From contig NZ_VZQQ01000002.1 in the NCBI RefSeq assembly GCF_014397785.1, positions 124,001 to 188,000 on the forward strand: a stretch of DNA of 64,000 nucleotides, read 5' to 3'. This DNA is from Paraburkholderia podalyriae (lineage in GTDB: Bacteria > Pseudomonadota > Gammaproteobacteria > Burkholderiales > Burkholderiaceae). A program made the translations under genes and the position numbers. Shown here piece by piece: positions 53,628 through 63,243 of this stretch (the stretch's first letter is position 1; each line of letters opens with the position of its first letter). Under the pieces are notes generated by a model, which had not been told where the DNA came from, made no database searches, and saw nothing but the letters and a program-made list of their open reading frames with translations.

Positions 53628-55043
53628 ATGAACGACTCCTACCTGAAGTTCGTCAACTCGCCGTTTGGCGGCCGTCTCGCGCGCTCGCTCGGGCTGCCGA
53701 CGCCCGAGGTGCTGCGGCGCTATCGCGCGGACCGGCCCGAGTTCGACGGCCTGATCGCGATCGGCGCGGGCCGCGAGCCGCGCCTGTTGGACGCGTTCGC
53801 GAGTCTGATCGCGAGCGTCGGCATGACGAGCGTCGCACATGAAAGCGCCGGGCTCTGGATACCGCTCGCCACTCGCCACGGTCTGATGACCGGCCGCTTC
53901 GAGCCGGCCGAAGCCGGTTCGCCGGGCAAGCTCGCCGCGCTGCTGTTCGACGCGAGCGGTATCGACGACAGCAGCCTGCTCGAACCGCTGCACGGCTTTT
54001 TCCACGACACGCTGCGCTCGCTCGGCAGGTGTGGGCGCATCGTCGTGCTGGGCCGGCCGCCCGAGGCCTGCGCGAGCCCGCGTCAGTGGACCGCTCAGCG
54101 CGCGCTCGAAGGGCTCGTGCGCTCGCTCGGCAAGGAAGCGCGGCGCGGCATCACTGCGAATCTCGTGTATGTCGAGGAAGGCGCTGAAAGCGGCATCGAG
54201 GCGACGCTGCGCTTCTTTCTGTCGCCGCGCTCGGCGTACGTGTCGGGCCAGGTGGTGCGGATCGCGGCGCATCGCGCGCTCCCGCACGACGCGCCCGCGT
54301 TCGACTGGCGCCAGCCGCTCGCCGGCCGGCGCGCGCTCGTCACGGGCGCCGCGCGCGGCATCGGCGCCGCGATCGCGAGCGTGCTCGCGGCCGAGGGCGC
54401 GCATGTGATCGGTCTCGACGTTCCGTCGGCGCGCGACGCGCTCGATGCGACGATCCGTCAGCTGAACGGCAGCGTGCTCGCGTTCGACATCGCCGCGCCC
54501 GAAGCGTCCGCGCAGATCGCCGCCGCGCTCGACGAGCTCGGCGTCGACATCGTCGTGCACAACGCCGGCATTACCCGGGACAAGACCATCGCGAAGATGA
54601 CCGATGCCGCGTGGCAAAGCGTGATCGACATCAACCTGAGCGCGCAGGAGCGCATCGACGACGCGCTGCTCGCGGGCGGCATCCTGCGCGACGGCGGGCG
54701 TGTCGTCGCGGTGTCGTCGATCAGCGGCATTGCGGGCAATCCCGGCCAGACCAACTACGCGACGTCGAAGGCGGGGGTGATCGGCCGCGTACAGAGCATG
54801 GCGCCGCAACTGCGCGCGCGCGGCATTACGATCAACGCGGTCGCGCCCGGCTTCATCGAAACGCAGATGACCGCGAAAATGCCGCTCGCGATCCGCGAGG
54901 CCGGCCGCCGCATGAACTCGATGAGCCAGGGCGGCCAGCCCGTCGACGTCGCGCAGACCATCGGATGGCTCGCGCATCCGGGCTCGGCGGGTGTGACGGG
55001 CCAGGTCGTGCGCGTGTGCGGTCAAAGCCTGGTTGGCGCCTGA
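53628..55043 (+). CDS. High-molecular-weight FabG-type 3-oxoacyl reductase / 3-hydroxyacyl-CoA dehydrogenase
   Basis: The 471-residue protein is a double-length SDR. Residues 1-225 look like a degenerate Rossmann domain without a glycine motif. The C-terminal half is active: TGAARGIG at 240-246, HNAG, SSISGIAGNPGQTNYATSKAG with Tyr377 and Lys381. This matches HMW FabG4 proteins, which act on acyl-CoA substrates with NAD(H). Beside FadE and a MaoC hydratase it most likely oxidises 3-hydroxyacyl-CoA in place of FadB. 146 bases separate it from fadE; the MaoC gene starts 14 bases after it. Confidence 0.9.
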   Translation: MNDSYLKFVNSPFGGRLARSLGLPTPEVLRRYRADRPEFDGLIAIGAGREPRLLDAFASLIASVGMTSVAHESAGLWIPLATRHGLMTGRFEPAEAGSPGKLAALLFDASGIDDSSLLEPLHGFFHDTLRSLGRCGRIVVLGRPPEACASPRQWTAQRALEGLVRSLGKEARRGITANLVYVEEGAESGIEATLRFFLSPRSAYVSGQVVRIAAHRALPHDAPAFDWRQPLAGRRALVTGAARGIGAAIASVLAAEGAHVIGLDVPSARDALDATIRQLNGSVLAFDIAAPEASAQIAAALDELGVDIVVHNAGITRDKTIAKMTDAAWQSVIDINLSAQERIDDALLAGGILRDGGRVVAVSSISGIAGNPGQTNYATSKAGVIGRVQSMAPQLRARGITINAVAPGFIETQMTAKMPLAIREAGRRMNSMSQGGQPVDVAQTIGWLAHPGSAGVTGQVVRVCGQSLVGA

Positions 55044-55057
55044 ACGGGAGCATGGGC

Positions 55058-55993
55058 ATGGAAGAACCGCGTGACCCGTTCGGCAGCCGTCAGCTTGTGC
55101 CCGCGCCGGGCGGCGACGGCGCGCGGCCGAAAACCGTCGTCATCGACACCCTGCCCGCGCCGGCGAAGCTGTATGGACGCGCGCTGGCGGGCATCGTCAA
55201 GCGCGGACGCGACACGCGGCTGCCGCCATTGCGGCTCGTGCGCCCCGCCGTCGCGCTCGAGCCCGGCCCCGTGTGGCGCTATGCGCGCGTGTGCGGCTTC
55301 ATTCCCGAGCACGGCGTACCGCTCACCTACCCGCACCTGCTCGCGTTTCCGCTGCATCTGCTGATGCTGACCGACCCCGCGTTTCCGTGGCCCGCGCTCG
55401 GACTCGTGCATCTGGCCAATCACGTGCGGCTGCGCCGGCCGCTCGCATTCAAGGACCTGCTGCGCATCGAGGTCGAATTCGGCGCGCTGCTGCGTCACGA
55501 CAAGGGCCAGGCGTTCGTCGTGCATACGCGCATCTATCGACGCGGCGAGCCGGTGTGGGACGGCGACAGCGTCTATCTGAAGCGCGCGGTGCCGGCGCTC
55601 GGCCATCCGCTCGAAGCGTTGACGCTCGGCTCCGATGCGCTGCAACGGATCGCGCGCTGGCAGCTCGCGCCGCAACTGGGCCGCGACTACGCGAGCGCGT
55701 CCGGCGACTACAACCCGATCCACATCAGCGCGCTGTCAGCGAAAGCGTTCGGCTTTCCGCGCGCGATCGCGCATGGCATGTGGACGCTCGCGCGTGCCGC
55801 GTCGTCGCTGCAGCCGCCGAAGCCGCTCGCCGAAGCGACACTCAGCGCCGAGTTCAAGGTGCCGATGCTGCTGCCGGGCGAAGCGTCGCTGTGGAGCGCA
55901 TCGCCGTCGCTGATCGAGCGGGATATCGAGGTGCGCGATATCGCCGGAGAAAAGCCGCATTTACGCGGACGCATGCAGTGGCGGCTGCTGTGA
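55058..55993 (+). CDS. MaoC-family enoyl-CoA hydratase
   Basis: The 311-residue protein has a double hot-dog arrangement. The C-terminal half contains the hydratase motif RDYASASGDYNPIHIS followed by FGFPRAIAHGMWTL, the Asp/His pair of R-specific (MaoC/PhaJ) enoyl-CoA hydratases. The N-terminal half reads LPPLRLVRPAVAL and LVHLANHVRLRRPLAFKD. ATG 55058 is favoured over ATG 55052 because GGGAG lies 7 bases before the former and only 1 before the latter. It is tightly linked to the FabG-type gene and should supply the hydration step. Confidence 0.9.
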   Translation: MEEPRDPFGSRQLVPAPGGDGARPKTVVIDTLPAPAKLYGRALAGIVKRGRDTRLPPLRLVRPAVALEPGPVWRYARVCGFIPEHGVPLTYPHLLAFPLHLLMLTDPAFPWPALGLVHLANHVRLRRPLAFKDLLRIEVEFGALLRHDKGQAFVVHTRIYRRGEPVWDGDSVYLKRAVPALGHPLEALTLGSDALQRIARWQLAPQLGRDYASASGDYNPIHISALSAKAFGFPRAIAHGMWTLARAASSLQPPKPLAEATLSAEFKVPMLLPGEASLWSASPSLIERDIEVRDIAGEKPHLRGRMQWRLL

Positions 55994-56070
55994 GCCGCGA
56001 GCGCGCCGTTCACATCGTTCGCATCGTCCGCATCGCCCGATAATCCGGGAACGAGCCAAAGGAGCCGAGC

Positions 56071-57372
56071 ATGCCCCACCCGCAACCCGCCGTGCGCCGC
56101 GTCGCCATCGTGGGGGGCAACCGGATTCCGTTTGCCCGCTCGAATACCGCGTACGCGAGCGCATCGAATCAGGACATGCTGAGCTTCACGCTGCAAGGGT
56201 TGATCGATCGCTACGGCCTGCACGGCGTGCGTCTAGGCGAAGTCGCGGCGGGCGCGGTCGTCAAGCATTCGCGCGACTTCAACCTGACGCGCGAGTCCGT
56301 GCTGTCCACCACGCTCGCGAAGGAAACCCCCGCCTATGACGTGCAGCAGGCCTGCGGCACCGGCCTCGAAGCCGCGATCCTCGTCGCCAACAAGATCGCG
56401 CTCGGGCAGATCGACGCGGGCATCGCGGGTGGCGTCGATACCACGTCCGACGTGCCGATCGGCGTCAACGAGCGGATGCGCAAGATCCTGCTCGAAGCGA
56501 ATCGCGGCAAGAGTACGGGGCAGCGTATCTCCGCGCTCAGCAGGCTGCGGCCCGGCATGTTCTTCAAGCCCCTCCTGCCGCGCAACGGCGAGCCGCGCAC
56601 GGGGCTGTCGATGGGCGAGCATTGCGAGTTGATGGCCAAGCGCTGGAACATCTCCCGGGAGGCGCAGGACGTACTCGCATACGACAGCCATCGCAAGCTC
56701 GCCGATGCGTACGCGCGCGGCTTCGTCAACGATCTGATGACGCCGTACAAGGGCCTCGCGCGCGACAACAACCTGCGCGCCGACCTGTCGCTCGAACAGC
56801 TCGGCATTCTCAAGCCGGTGTTCGACCGCGACGCCGGCACGCTGACCGCCGGCAATTCGACGCCGCTGACCGACGGCGCGTCCGCGGTGCTGCTCGCGAG
56901 TGAGGCGTGGGCGGCCGAGCGCGGCTTGCCGGTGCTCGCGTATCTGAGCTGGTCGGAAACGGCGGCGGTCGACTTTTTCGACCAGCAGGAAGGCCTGTTG
57001 ATGGCGCCCGTCTACGCGGTGCCGCGCATGCTCGCGCGCGCGGGCCTCGCGCTGCAGGACTTCGATTTCTATGAAATCCACGAAGCGTTCGCGGCGCAGG
57101 TGTTGTGCACGCTCGCGGCATGGCAGGATGACGAATATTGCCGCACGCAGCTTGGCCTCGCCGGCGCGCTCGGCGCGATCGATCGCGCGAAGCTCAACGT
57201 GAACGGCGGTTCGCTCGCAACCGGCCATCCGTTTGCGGCGACGGGCGGACGCATCGTCGCCGCGCTCGCGAAGATGCTCGCACAGCTCGACAAACCGGCC
57301 GGCAGCGCACGCGGGCTGATCTCGATCTGCGCGGCGGGCGGCCAAGGGGTCGTCGCGATTCTGGAACGCTAG
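56071..57372 (+). CDS. Acetyl-CoA acyltransferase (thiolase, FadI-like)
   Basis: The 433-residue thiolase has all catalytic elements: nucleophile Cys95 in QQACGTGLEAA, His337 in YEIHEAFAAQ, His386 in GGSLATGHPF and Cys420 in ISICAAGGQG. Length suits the FadI/trifunctional-beta type rather than FadA (about 390). It performs the thiolytic step of beta-oxidation. AAAGGAGCC precedes the ATG. It sits between the MaoC and FadD genes on the same strand. Confidence 0.93.
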   Translation: MPHPQPAVRRVAIVGGNRIPFARSNTAYASASNQDMLSFTLQGLIDRYGLHGVRLGEVAAGAVVKHSRDFNLTRESVLSTTLAKETPAYDVQQACGTGLEAAILVANKIALGQIDAGIAGGVDTTSDVPIGVNERMRKILLEANRGKSTGQRISALSRLRPGMFFKPLLPRNGEPRTGLSMGEHCELMAKRWNISREAQDVLAYDSHRKLADAYARGFVNDLMTPYKGLARDNNLRADLSLEQLGILKPVFDRDAGTLTAGNSTPLTDGASAVLLASEAWAAERGLPVLAYLSWSETAAVDFFDQQEGLLMAPVYAVPRMLARAGLALQDFDFYEIHEAFAAQVLCTLAAWQDDEYCRTQLGLAGALGAIDRAKLNVNGGSLATGHPFAATGGRIVAALAKMLAQLDKPAGSARGLISICAAGGQGVVAILER

Positions 57373-57409
57373 CGCGGCAGCGCATACCAACATTTTCAGG
57401 AGGCAACCG

Positions 57410-59197
57410 ATGACCGAGCCCACCCAAGCCCCGCTGCACGTGCCGGACGCAGGCGGTACGCCTGTTCAAAACCCGGTGCCCAACCCGGCGCCGAACACCG
57501 ACGGCATCTGGTACGCGTCCTATCCTGACCACGTGCCGCGCGACATCGACGTCACGCAATACGAGTCGCTCAGCCAGTTCTTCGACGAATGCATCGAGCA
57601 GTTCCGCGAGCGCGTCGCCTACGTCAGCGTCGGCGCGAACATGACGTACGGCGAGTTGGGCCGCAAGGCGAGCGCGTTCGCGGCGTATCTGCAAAGCATC
57701 GGCGTGCAGCCGGGCGAGCGCGTCGCGATCATGCTGCCGAACACGTTCCAGTATCCGGTCGCGCTGTTCGGCGCGATCAAGGCGGGCGCGGTGGTCGTCA
57801 ACGTGAATCCGCTGTACACGGTGCGCGAACTCGCGCATCAGTTGAAAGACAGCGGCGCGCAGACGATCGTCGTGTTCGAGAGCTTCGCGAAGACGCTCGA
57901 AGATGCATTGCCCGGCACCAAGGTGCGCAACGTGATCGTGACCGGCCTCGGCGATCTGCTTGCCGACGGCCTCAATGTGAAGGGACACCTGCTCAATTTC
58001 GTGCTGCGTCACGTCAAGAAAATGGTGCCCGCCTACAAGCTGCCGCAGGCGGTGCCGCTGTTGAAAGCGCTTTCGGCCGGTTATTCGCGGCCGCACACGC
58101 CGGTGCACGCGATCCACGACGACATCGCATTCCTGCAGTACACCGGTGGCACGACCGGCGTCGCAAAAGGCGCGATGCTCACGCACCGCAACATCATCGC
58201 CAATCTGTTGCAGGCGAAGGCGTGGGCCGCGGGGCAGCTGTCCGGCGACGGGGAAACGGTGCTCACACCGCTGCCGCTTTATCACATCTACTCGCTGACC
58301 GTGAACGCGCTGATCTTCATGGGGCTCGGTGGGCGCAACATCCTGATCGCGAATCCGCGCGACATCAAGCGCGTGATGATGATCATCCGCCACGAAAAGT
58401 TCACTGGCATGACCGCGGTCAACACGCTCTATAACGCGTTCCTCGACAACGAGGAATTCCGCCGGCGCGACTTCTCGGGCCTGAAGCTCGCGATGGCAGG
58501 CGGCATGGCGACCCAGAAAGCCGTCGCCGAGCGCTTCAAGGCGGTGACGGGCAAGCCGATCGTCGAGGGCTACGGGCTGACCGAGTGCTCGCCGATCGTA
58601 TCGATGAATCCGGTCGAGCTGGGCAAGCAGCGCGACTTCGAAGGCTCGATCGGCCTGCCCGCGCCGTCCACGCAGGTGCGCTTCAGGAAGGACGATGGCA
58701 GCTGGGCCAACGTCGGCGAGGCGGGCGAGCTATGCGTGAAGGGTCCGCAGGTCATGAAGGGCTACTGGAACCGCCCCGACGAAACCGCGAAGGTGATCGA
58801 CGACGACGGCTGGCTCGCGACCGGCGACATCGGCGTGATGGATTCGCGCGGCTTTATCCGGCTGATCGATCGCAAGAAGGACCTGATCATCGTGTCGGGC
58901 TTCAACGTGTATCCGAACGAAATCGAGGACGTGATCGCCGCGCATCCGGACGTGCGCGAAGTGGCCGCGATCGGCGTGCCCGACCCCGCGCAGGGCGAGC
59001 GCGTAAAGGTGTTTATCGTGCGGCGCACGCCGACGCTCACCGCCGAGCAGGTGATCGCGTACTGCCGCAAGAATCTGACCGGCTACAAGGTGCCGAAGCT
59101 CGTCGAGTTCCGCGACGAGCTGCCGCAAACCAACGTCGGCAAAATTCTGCGCCGCGCGTTGCGCGACGAGGAACTGGCGAAGCAGAAGTCTGCCTGA
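57410..59197 (+). CDS. fadD: Long-chain fatty acid-CoA ligase FadD
   Basis: A 595-residue acyl-adenylate synthetase. The AMP-binding P-loop YTGGTTGVAKGA starts at residue 244, the adenine motif is EGYGLTECSP, the hinge is GWLATGDIGVMD and the catalytic lysine is in LPQTNVGKILRR. It activates free fatty acids to acyl-CoA for the neighbouring beta-oxidation enzymes. AGGAGG before ATG 57410 gives strong translation. The first 40 residues are proline-rich and unusual for FadD. Confidence 0.93.
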   Translation: MTEPTQAPLHVPDAGGTPVQNPVPNPAPNTDGIWYASYPDHVPRDIDVTQYESLSQFFDECIEQFRERVAYVSVGANMTYGELGRKASAFAAYLQSIGVQPGERVAIMLPNTFQYPVALFGAIKAGAVVVNVNPLYTVRELAHQLKDSGAQTIVVFESFAKTLEDALPGTKVRNVIVTGLGDLLADGLNVKGHLLNFVLRHVKKMVPAYKLPQAVPLLKALSAGYSRPHTPVHAIHDDIAFLQYTGGTTGVAKGAMLTHRNIIANLLQAKAWAAGQLSGDGETVLTPLPLYHIYSLTVNALIFMGLGGRNILIANPRDIKRVMMIIRHEKFTGMTAVNTLYNAFLDNEEFRRRDFSGLKLAMAGGMATQKAVAERFKAVTGKPIVEGYGLTECSPIVSMNPVELGKQRDFEGSIGLPAPSTQVRFRKDDGSWANVGEAGELCVKGPQVMKGYWNRPDETAKVIDDDGWLATGDIGVMDSRGFIRLIDRKKDLIIVSGFNVYPNEIEDVIAAHPDVREVAAIGVPDPAQGERVKVFIVRRTPTLTAEQVIAYCRKNLTGYKVPKLVEFRDELPQTNVGKILRRALRDEELAKQKSA

Positions 59198-59262
59198 CGG
59201 GAATAAGGATTGCGTTGGTACGTTATTGCCTTATCGGCCGTGGCATTTTTCTGGAGGTATTC

Positions 59263-60183
59263 ATGAAGCACCGCGGGTTGGGAAGTTCGTTGCTGAGTGC
59301 GCTCGTTGCCGGCGCCGCCCTGCTTTCGGTGCAGACAGCCTTCGCGCAGAACGACGACCGCCCGCCCCCGCTCAACACCGCGAGCGCCGTCAAGCCGCCG
59401 GCCACGCCGGCCGCTCAGGTCGGCAAGCTGACGCTCGACAACCAGGTCAAATGGCTGCGCGCCGCGCAGCAAAGCGGCACGCTCGAAAAACTCAGCGACG
59501 CGCAACTGGTCGCGCTGTTCCAGTCGCTCGATCCGCTGGCGCTGCCGCGCTATTTCAAGGAAGGGCCGAACGGCTACCCGTCGTACGAGTTCACGATGTC
59601 GCGCTCCGAACGCATTCGCGGCGTGTGGCCCGAGCAGCCCGATCACATGCTGGTGCGCGTCGCGCACAACCCGCTGCGGATCTACGCGAAGTGGCTGCCC
59701 GACGGCGCGCACGCGGGCCAGGAAATCATCTACGACGAATCGAAACGCAGCGACCAAACGTACGGCCACCTCGGCGGCATCATGAACGTGATGCCGTTGT
59801 GGACGTCGCTGACCGGCGCGCTCGCACGCTCGCAATCGAATCACAGCGTGCGCGATCTCGGCACCGAGTACGTCGTCCAACAATATCTGAGCGAAGGCAG
59901 GAAATACACCGAGGCCGGCTTGCCGCGTTCGACGCAGATCGAAGTGAAGACGATCGACGGCGTGCGCGTCGTCGCGTTCACATTCGAAACACCGGTCGGC
60001 CAGCCGGAGTTCTACGCAAAGAAGGAAACGCTCGGGCTCGATTTGCGGCATCCGTTCTTTCGCAGCATCGAGTCTTACGACAACGACGGCAGGCTCTTCG
60101 AGCAGATCGTGTTCGAGAACATCACGCCGAAGACGTTCGACGATTCGACCTTCGATCCGAAGAACAAGGACTATCAGTTCTAG
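59263..60183 (+). CDS. DUF1571 exported protein
   Basis: The 306-residue protein has a signal peptide ending TAFAQN, a proline-rich linker and a DUF1571 domain: YPSYEFTMSRSERIRG, HMLVRVAHNPLRIYAKWLPDGAHAGQEIIYDE. The fold is related to LolA/LolB-like lipoprotein carriers according to the general family description; function is unknown. TGGAGG precedes the ATG. Its position 65 bases behind fadD suggests an envelope role linked to fatty-acid uptake. Its stop overlaps the convergent gene at 60180 by 4 bases. Confidence 0.83.
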   Translation: MKHRGLGSSLLSALVAGAALLSVQTAFAQNDDRPPPLNTASAVKPPATPAAQVGKLTLDNQVKWLRAAQQSGTLEKLSDAQLVALFQSLDPLALPRYFKEGPNGYPSYEFTMSRSERIRGVWPEQPDHMLVRVAHNPLRIYAKWLPDGAHAGQEIIYDESKRSDQTYGHLGGIMNVMPLWTSLTGALARSQSNHSVRDLGTEYVVQQYLSEGRKYTEAGLPRSTQIEVKTIDGVRVVAFTFETPVGQPEFYAKKETLGLDLRHPFFRSIESYDNDGRLFEQIVFENITPKTFDDSTFDPKNKDYQF

Positions 60184-60611
60184 CCGCGCGCGCTGCGTGG
60201 CGTCAGCGCGAAGGCCACGTACGCGGGTTGCGCGTGCAGCCCGTCGCGCGCTTCGTGACTATGCTCGACGAAGCGTCCCATGCGAAGCGCGAGGCGTTGC
60301 AGGATGAAGTAATCGGACGCGCGCGTGAAGCCGATCAGCGCGGGAATCGCGTGCGGGGTCCGGCCGTCGTCGAGCAGCGGCGCGAGCGTAGTGAACCAGA
60401 GCGCGCCGGCGTCATCGCCGGTTTCGAAGGTTGGCAACCGAAGATGCGCGGCATAGCGCGCGAACGACGCGCCGCATTCGAGGGTCGAGTCGACGATCGC
60501 GAACGCGCGCGCGTCATTAGCGCATGAAGCGGCTTGCGCGAGCCACGGCCATGCGCCGCCCGCGGCCGTCGCGAGCCATGCGCCGGTGAGCATGAAAGTG
60601 CGTCGATCCAT
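60180..60611 (-). CDS. Small exported protein with Tat-like signal
   Basis: The 143-residue protein starts MDRRTFMLTGAWLATAAGG, close to a twin-arginine signal (RRTFM) with cleavage after AQA. The mature part (CANDARAFAIVDSTLECGAS, RTPHAIPALIGFTRASDYFI) has two cysteines but no CXXCH, so it is not a cytochrome c. It follows the VAO-family flavoprotein by 60 bases and may be a folded periplasmic partner. No family is recognised. Confidence 0.65.
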   Translation of the reverse strand: MDRRTFMLTGAWLATAAGGAWPWLAQAASCANDARAFAIVDSTLECGASFARYAAHLRLPTFETGDDAGALWFTTLAPLLDDGRTPHAIPALIGFTRASDYFILQRLALRMGRFVEHSHEARDGLHAQPAYVAFALTPRSARG

Positions 60612-60671
60612 TGGCGTGCCAGTCCCGTTCTGTTTGCGGTTCAGTTTGCCGGGCGAGTGGGCACTCGCCGC

Positions 60672-62249
60672 TCATGTGTATCCGCGCCGGTCGCGCCACG
60701 CCGCCGGCCAGATGCCCTGCTTGCCCGGCGCGAGAATCCCGTTCGGGTCGAGCGCATCCTTCAGCGTTTCCGCGAAACGCAGCAACGCGCCGTCGTTGAA
60801 GCTGTATTGCGCGGCCGCAAAGTCCATATACGCGAGATGCGCGCGATATTCGCCGTAGCCGGCCGCGCGCGCATCGCTCATCAGCGAGCGCAGCAGCGCG
60901 CCGGCCTGCTCCACCTGGTTCGCGTCGTCGCGATCGAAAATCGCCGAGAAAATGTGGTGCAGATGCCGCGCGCCCGCCGTGAAGCCGCCGTAGTAATCGA
61001 AGCCGTATTCCGCGGCGCGCGCCTTGACCATCGTGTACTGGCGCATTGCGTCGCGCCCGGTCGCCGGACAGATCGGCGCGAAATCGACGTGCGCGCCCGC
61101 GCCGCCGCGCCAGTCGAGCATGCGAAACGCGGTCATTGCGGGAATGCCGGCCATGTTGCGGTCGCCACCACCGGTCGGCTGCGCGTCGCCCGCATAACGC
61201 GCCGCCGTGAGCCGCGCCTGTGGCACCCGCGCGAACGCGCGCTCGATCAGCGCATGGCGCGCGTCGATCAACTCGGGCGTGCCGTACAGCGCGAAATGCA
61301 GATTCCAGCGTCCAACGCCGAGCTTGTCGAGCATCGCCTGCACCGCGCTCTCCGGCATCGCGCCCGCGCCGTCGTACCATTGTCGGCGTGGCGACAGGCT
61401 CGCCGCGCGCCGCAAACCGCCCTCGATCACCGCGTGATTGCGGATCGTGCCGTCGAGCCGCAGCGGCCGCAGAAGCTCGACGATCGCCTCCAGGTCCGCC
61501 TCGCGACGAAACTGGATTTCGCCGAGCAGGTACGCGGGCGGCGCGGGCATCAGCCACACGCCGAGCTTCGTGACGATGCCGTAGTTCGACTGCATGAACA
61601 TCGCATCGAACGACGGCCCGTAGCCGGGCTGATACAGCTGCCAGGCGGTGCCGATCTCGATGCCGCCCATGCCGGTGCGCAGCACGTCGCCGTTGGCGAG
61701 CACCACCTCCATCCCGCATTGTGCGGCCGCGTGATCGCCGTAGTCGGTATAGCCGAAGCCGCGCTCGAGCGTGTTGCCGACCACGCTGCCCCAGCCGGCG
61801 GCCGGCGGATCGACCCACAGCTTGTAGCCCTTGTCGCGCAGATGCGCGTACAGCTCGAAATAGCTGACGCCGGGCTCGACGAGCGCATAGGCGAGCGTTT
61901 CGTCGACGTCGAGGATGCGGTTCATGCGCTGCAGGTCGAGCACGACCGAGCCGGTCAGACGCGGCGCGGCGCCGCCGTACGCGAAGTTGCGCCCGGTCGA
62001 CACGGTCCACAGCGGAATCCGGTATTGATTGGCGATGCGCAGCGCCGCGCGAATTTCATCGACCGACGCGGGCAGCAGCGCGGCGCTGGCGGCAAACGCG
62101 CGTCGCTCGCCGGGCGCAAACGGATCGACATAGACGGCGAGGTCGGCGTCGGAACTCAGCACGTGCGCGTCACCGACGACCGCGCGCCAGCCGGCGAGCG
62201 CGCGGTCGAACTGCGCGGCGGACAGGTTGGGGGGCAGCGTCTGGGGCAA
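60672..62249 (-). CDS. VAO/PCMH-family FAD-binding oxidoreductase
   Basis: The 525-residue flavoprotein has the vanillyl-alcohol-oxidase FAD domain: IPLWTVSTGRNFAYGGAAPR, GVSYFELYAHLRDKGYKLW and GWGSVVGNTLERGFGYTDYGDH, and the typical ending DPNGILAPGKQGIWP of p-cresol methylhydroxylase and eugenol/vanillyl oxidases. Substrates are probably para-alkyl phenols. I place the start at TTG 62249, which has AAGGAG 5 bases upstream; the longer frame adds an unconserved proline/arginine stretch. It has no signal peptide and no adjacent cytochrome subunit. Confidence 0.85.
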   Translation of the reverse strand: MPQTLPPNLSAAQFDRALAGWRAVVGDAHVLSSDADLAVYVDPFAPGERRAFAASAALLPASVDEIRAALRIANQYRIPLWTVSTGRNFAYGGAAPRLTGSVVLDLQRMNRILDVDETLAYALVEPGVSYFELYAHLRDKGYKLWVDPPAAGWGSVVGNTLERGFGYTDYGDHAAAQCGMEVVLANGDVLRTGMGGIEIGTAWQLYQPGYGPSFDAMFMQSNYGIVTKLGVWLMPAPPAYLLGEIQFRREADLEAIVELLRPLRLDGTIRNHAVIEGGLRRAASLSPRRQWYDGAGAMPESAVQAMLDKLGVGRWNLHFALYGTPELIDARHALIERAFARVPQARLTAARYAGDAQPTGGGDRNMAGIPAMTAFRMLDWRGGAGAHVDFAPICPATGRDAMRQYTMVKARAAEYGFDYYGGFTAGARHLHHIFSAIFDRDDANQVEQAGALLRSLMSDARAAGYGEYRAHLAYMDFAAAQYSFNDGALLRFAETLKDALDPNGILAPGKQGIWPAAWRDRRGYT

Positions 62250-62334
62250 GGCGTCTCCTTGTCGGGCACCCGGCGGCCGCGGTCGCGCGGGCAGCAATTC
62301 GCCGCTGACGGCCTTTACGACATGCTACCGCCCG

Positions 62335-63243
62335 CTACTGCTGCCAGCTCTCAGGCTTGCCACCGAGCGCATTGCACACGTCGATCGCGATCTCGCGCAG
62401 CTTGCCTTCCGCGATCGCGCCGGACAGCGCGTAGCCCATACCGTCGTTGATCCAGTAGAAAGTGCGGCGGTTGCCGTCGCGAAACAGGCGGAACACGGTT
62501 TCGTCGCGCCCGGTGCCGGTCACATACAGCGTCAGGCGCGCGCCGGCCTGGTTCTCGTACATGAACTGCGCGGCCGGACCCGCCTCGCCGGGCAATAGCC
62601 GGCCGCCCACCAGCGAATAACCATACTCCTGCAGCGACGGCACCGACAGCGGACGGTTCAGTCGCTTCGACAGCCACGTGATCAGATGCGCCTCTTCGCT
62701 CGCGGCGACTTCGACCGGATGACGCCGCTCGGGCGTGTACACCGCGTACGCGACGTCCGCGCGCTGCGCAAAACCGGCCGGCTGGCCGCCGAAGCCGCCC
62801 CACGCGCCGCCGATCAGCCGCGGCGCGAACGGACCGAGCGCCAGCGCGAGCCCGGCGCCGGCCGCGAGCCAGCAGGCGGCGAGACCCGCGCGCTGCCACC
62901 ACGGCCGCATACGACGCACGACGATAAAAGCCGGCTCCTGCTCCTGCGCGGGCTGGCGGCCGGCATCAGGACGCTCGCCGGGTTCGGCAGCCGGTTGCTG
63001 GCCGTCGGCCTGCTGCCCTGCTTGCGCTTGCCGCGCATCGCTGCCCGCCGCGCCGCACAGCGCGCGCAGTGCCGCCTTCTGTGCGCGCCACGCGGCGACG
63101 CGCGCGGCGGCCTGAGGATGCTCGCGAAGCTGCGTTTCGATCGCGGCGCGCCGATCATCCGGCAATTCGCCATCGACATAGGCCGACAGCGCGCGCAGAT
63201 CGAGCTCGGCGGGCAAGCCTGAATCGAAGTCGTCGTTGTCCAT
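62335..63243 (-). CDS. Membrane-anchored anti-sigma factor
   Basis: The 302-residue protein has a cytoplasmic N-terminal anti-sigma helix bundle (LRALSAYVDGELPDDRRAAI, residues 17-60), a low-complexity glutamine/alanine linker, one membrane segment (about 118-140) and a periplasmic domain (AYAVYTPERRHPVEVAASEE, GGRLLPGEAGPAAQFMYEN). The zinc HxxxCxxC motif common in anti-sigma domains is absent (REHPQAAARVAAWR), as in some RsiW-like variants. Its ATG overlaps the sigma stop (TAATG), giving coupling. Confidence 0.87.
   Translation of the reverse strand: MDNDDFDSGLPAELDLRALSAYVDGELPDDRRAAIETQLREHPQAAARVAAWRAQKAALRALCGAAGSDARQAQAGQQADGQQPAAEPGERPDAGRQPAQEQEPAFIVVRRMRPWWQRAGLAACWLAAGAGLALALGPFAPRLIGGAWGGFGGQPAGFAQRADVAYAVYTPERRHPVEVAASEEAHLITWLSKRLNRPLSVPSLQEYGYSLVGGRLLPGEAGPAAQFMYENQAGARLTLYVTGTGRDETVFRLFRDGNRRTFYWINDGMGYALSGAIAEGKLREIAIDVCNALGGKPESWQQ

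Noticed and set aside
60534..62450. 638-codon plus-strand frame opposite the flavoprotein
   Set aside because: Antisense to a clearly conserved VAO-family gene; no motifs.
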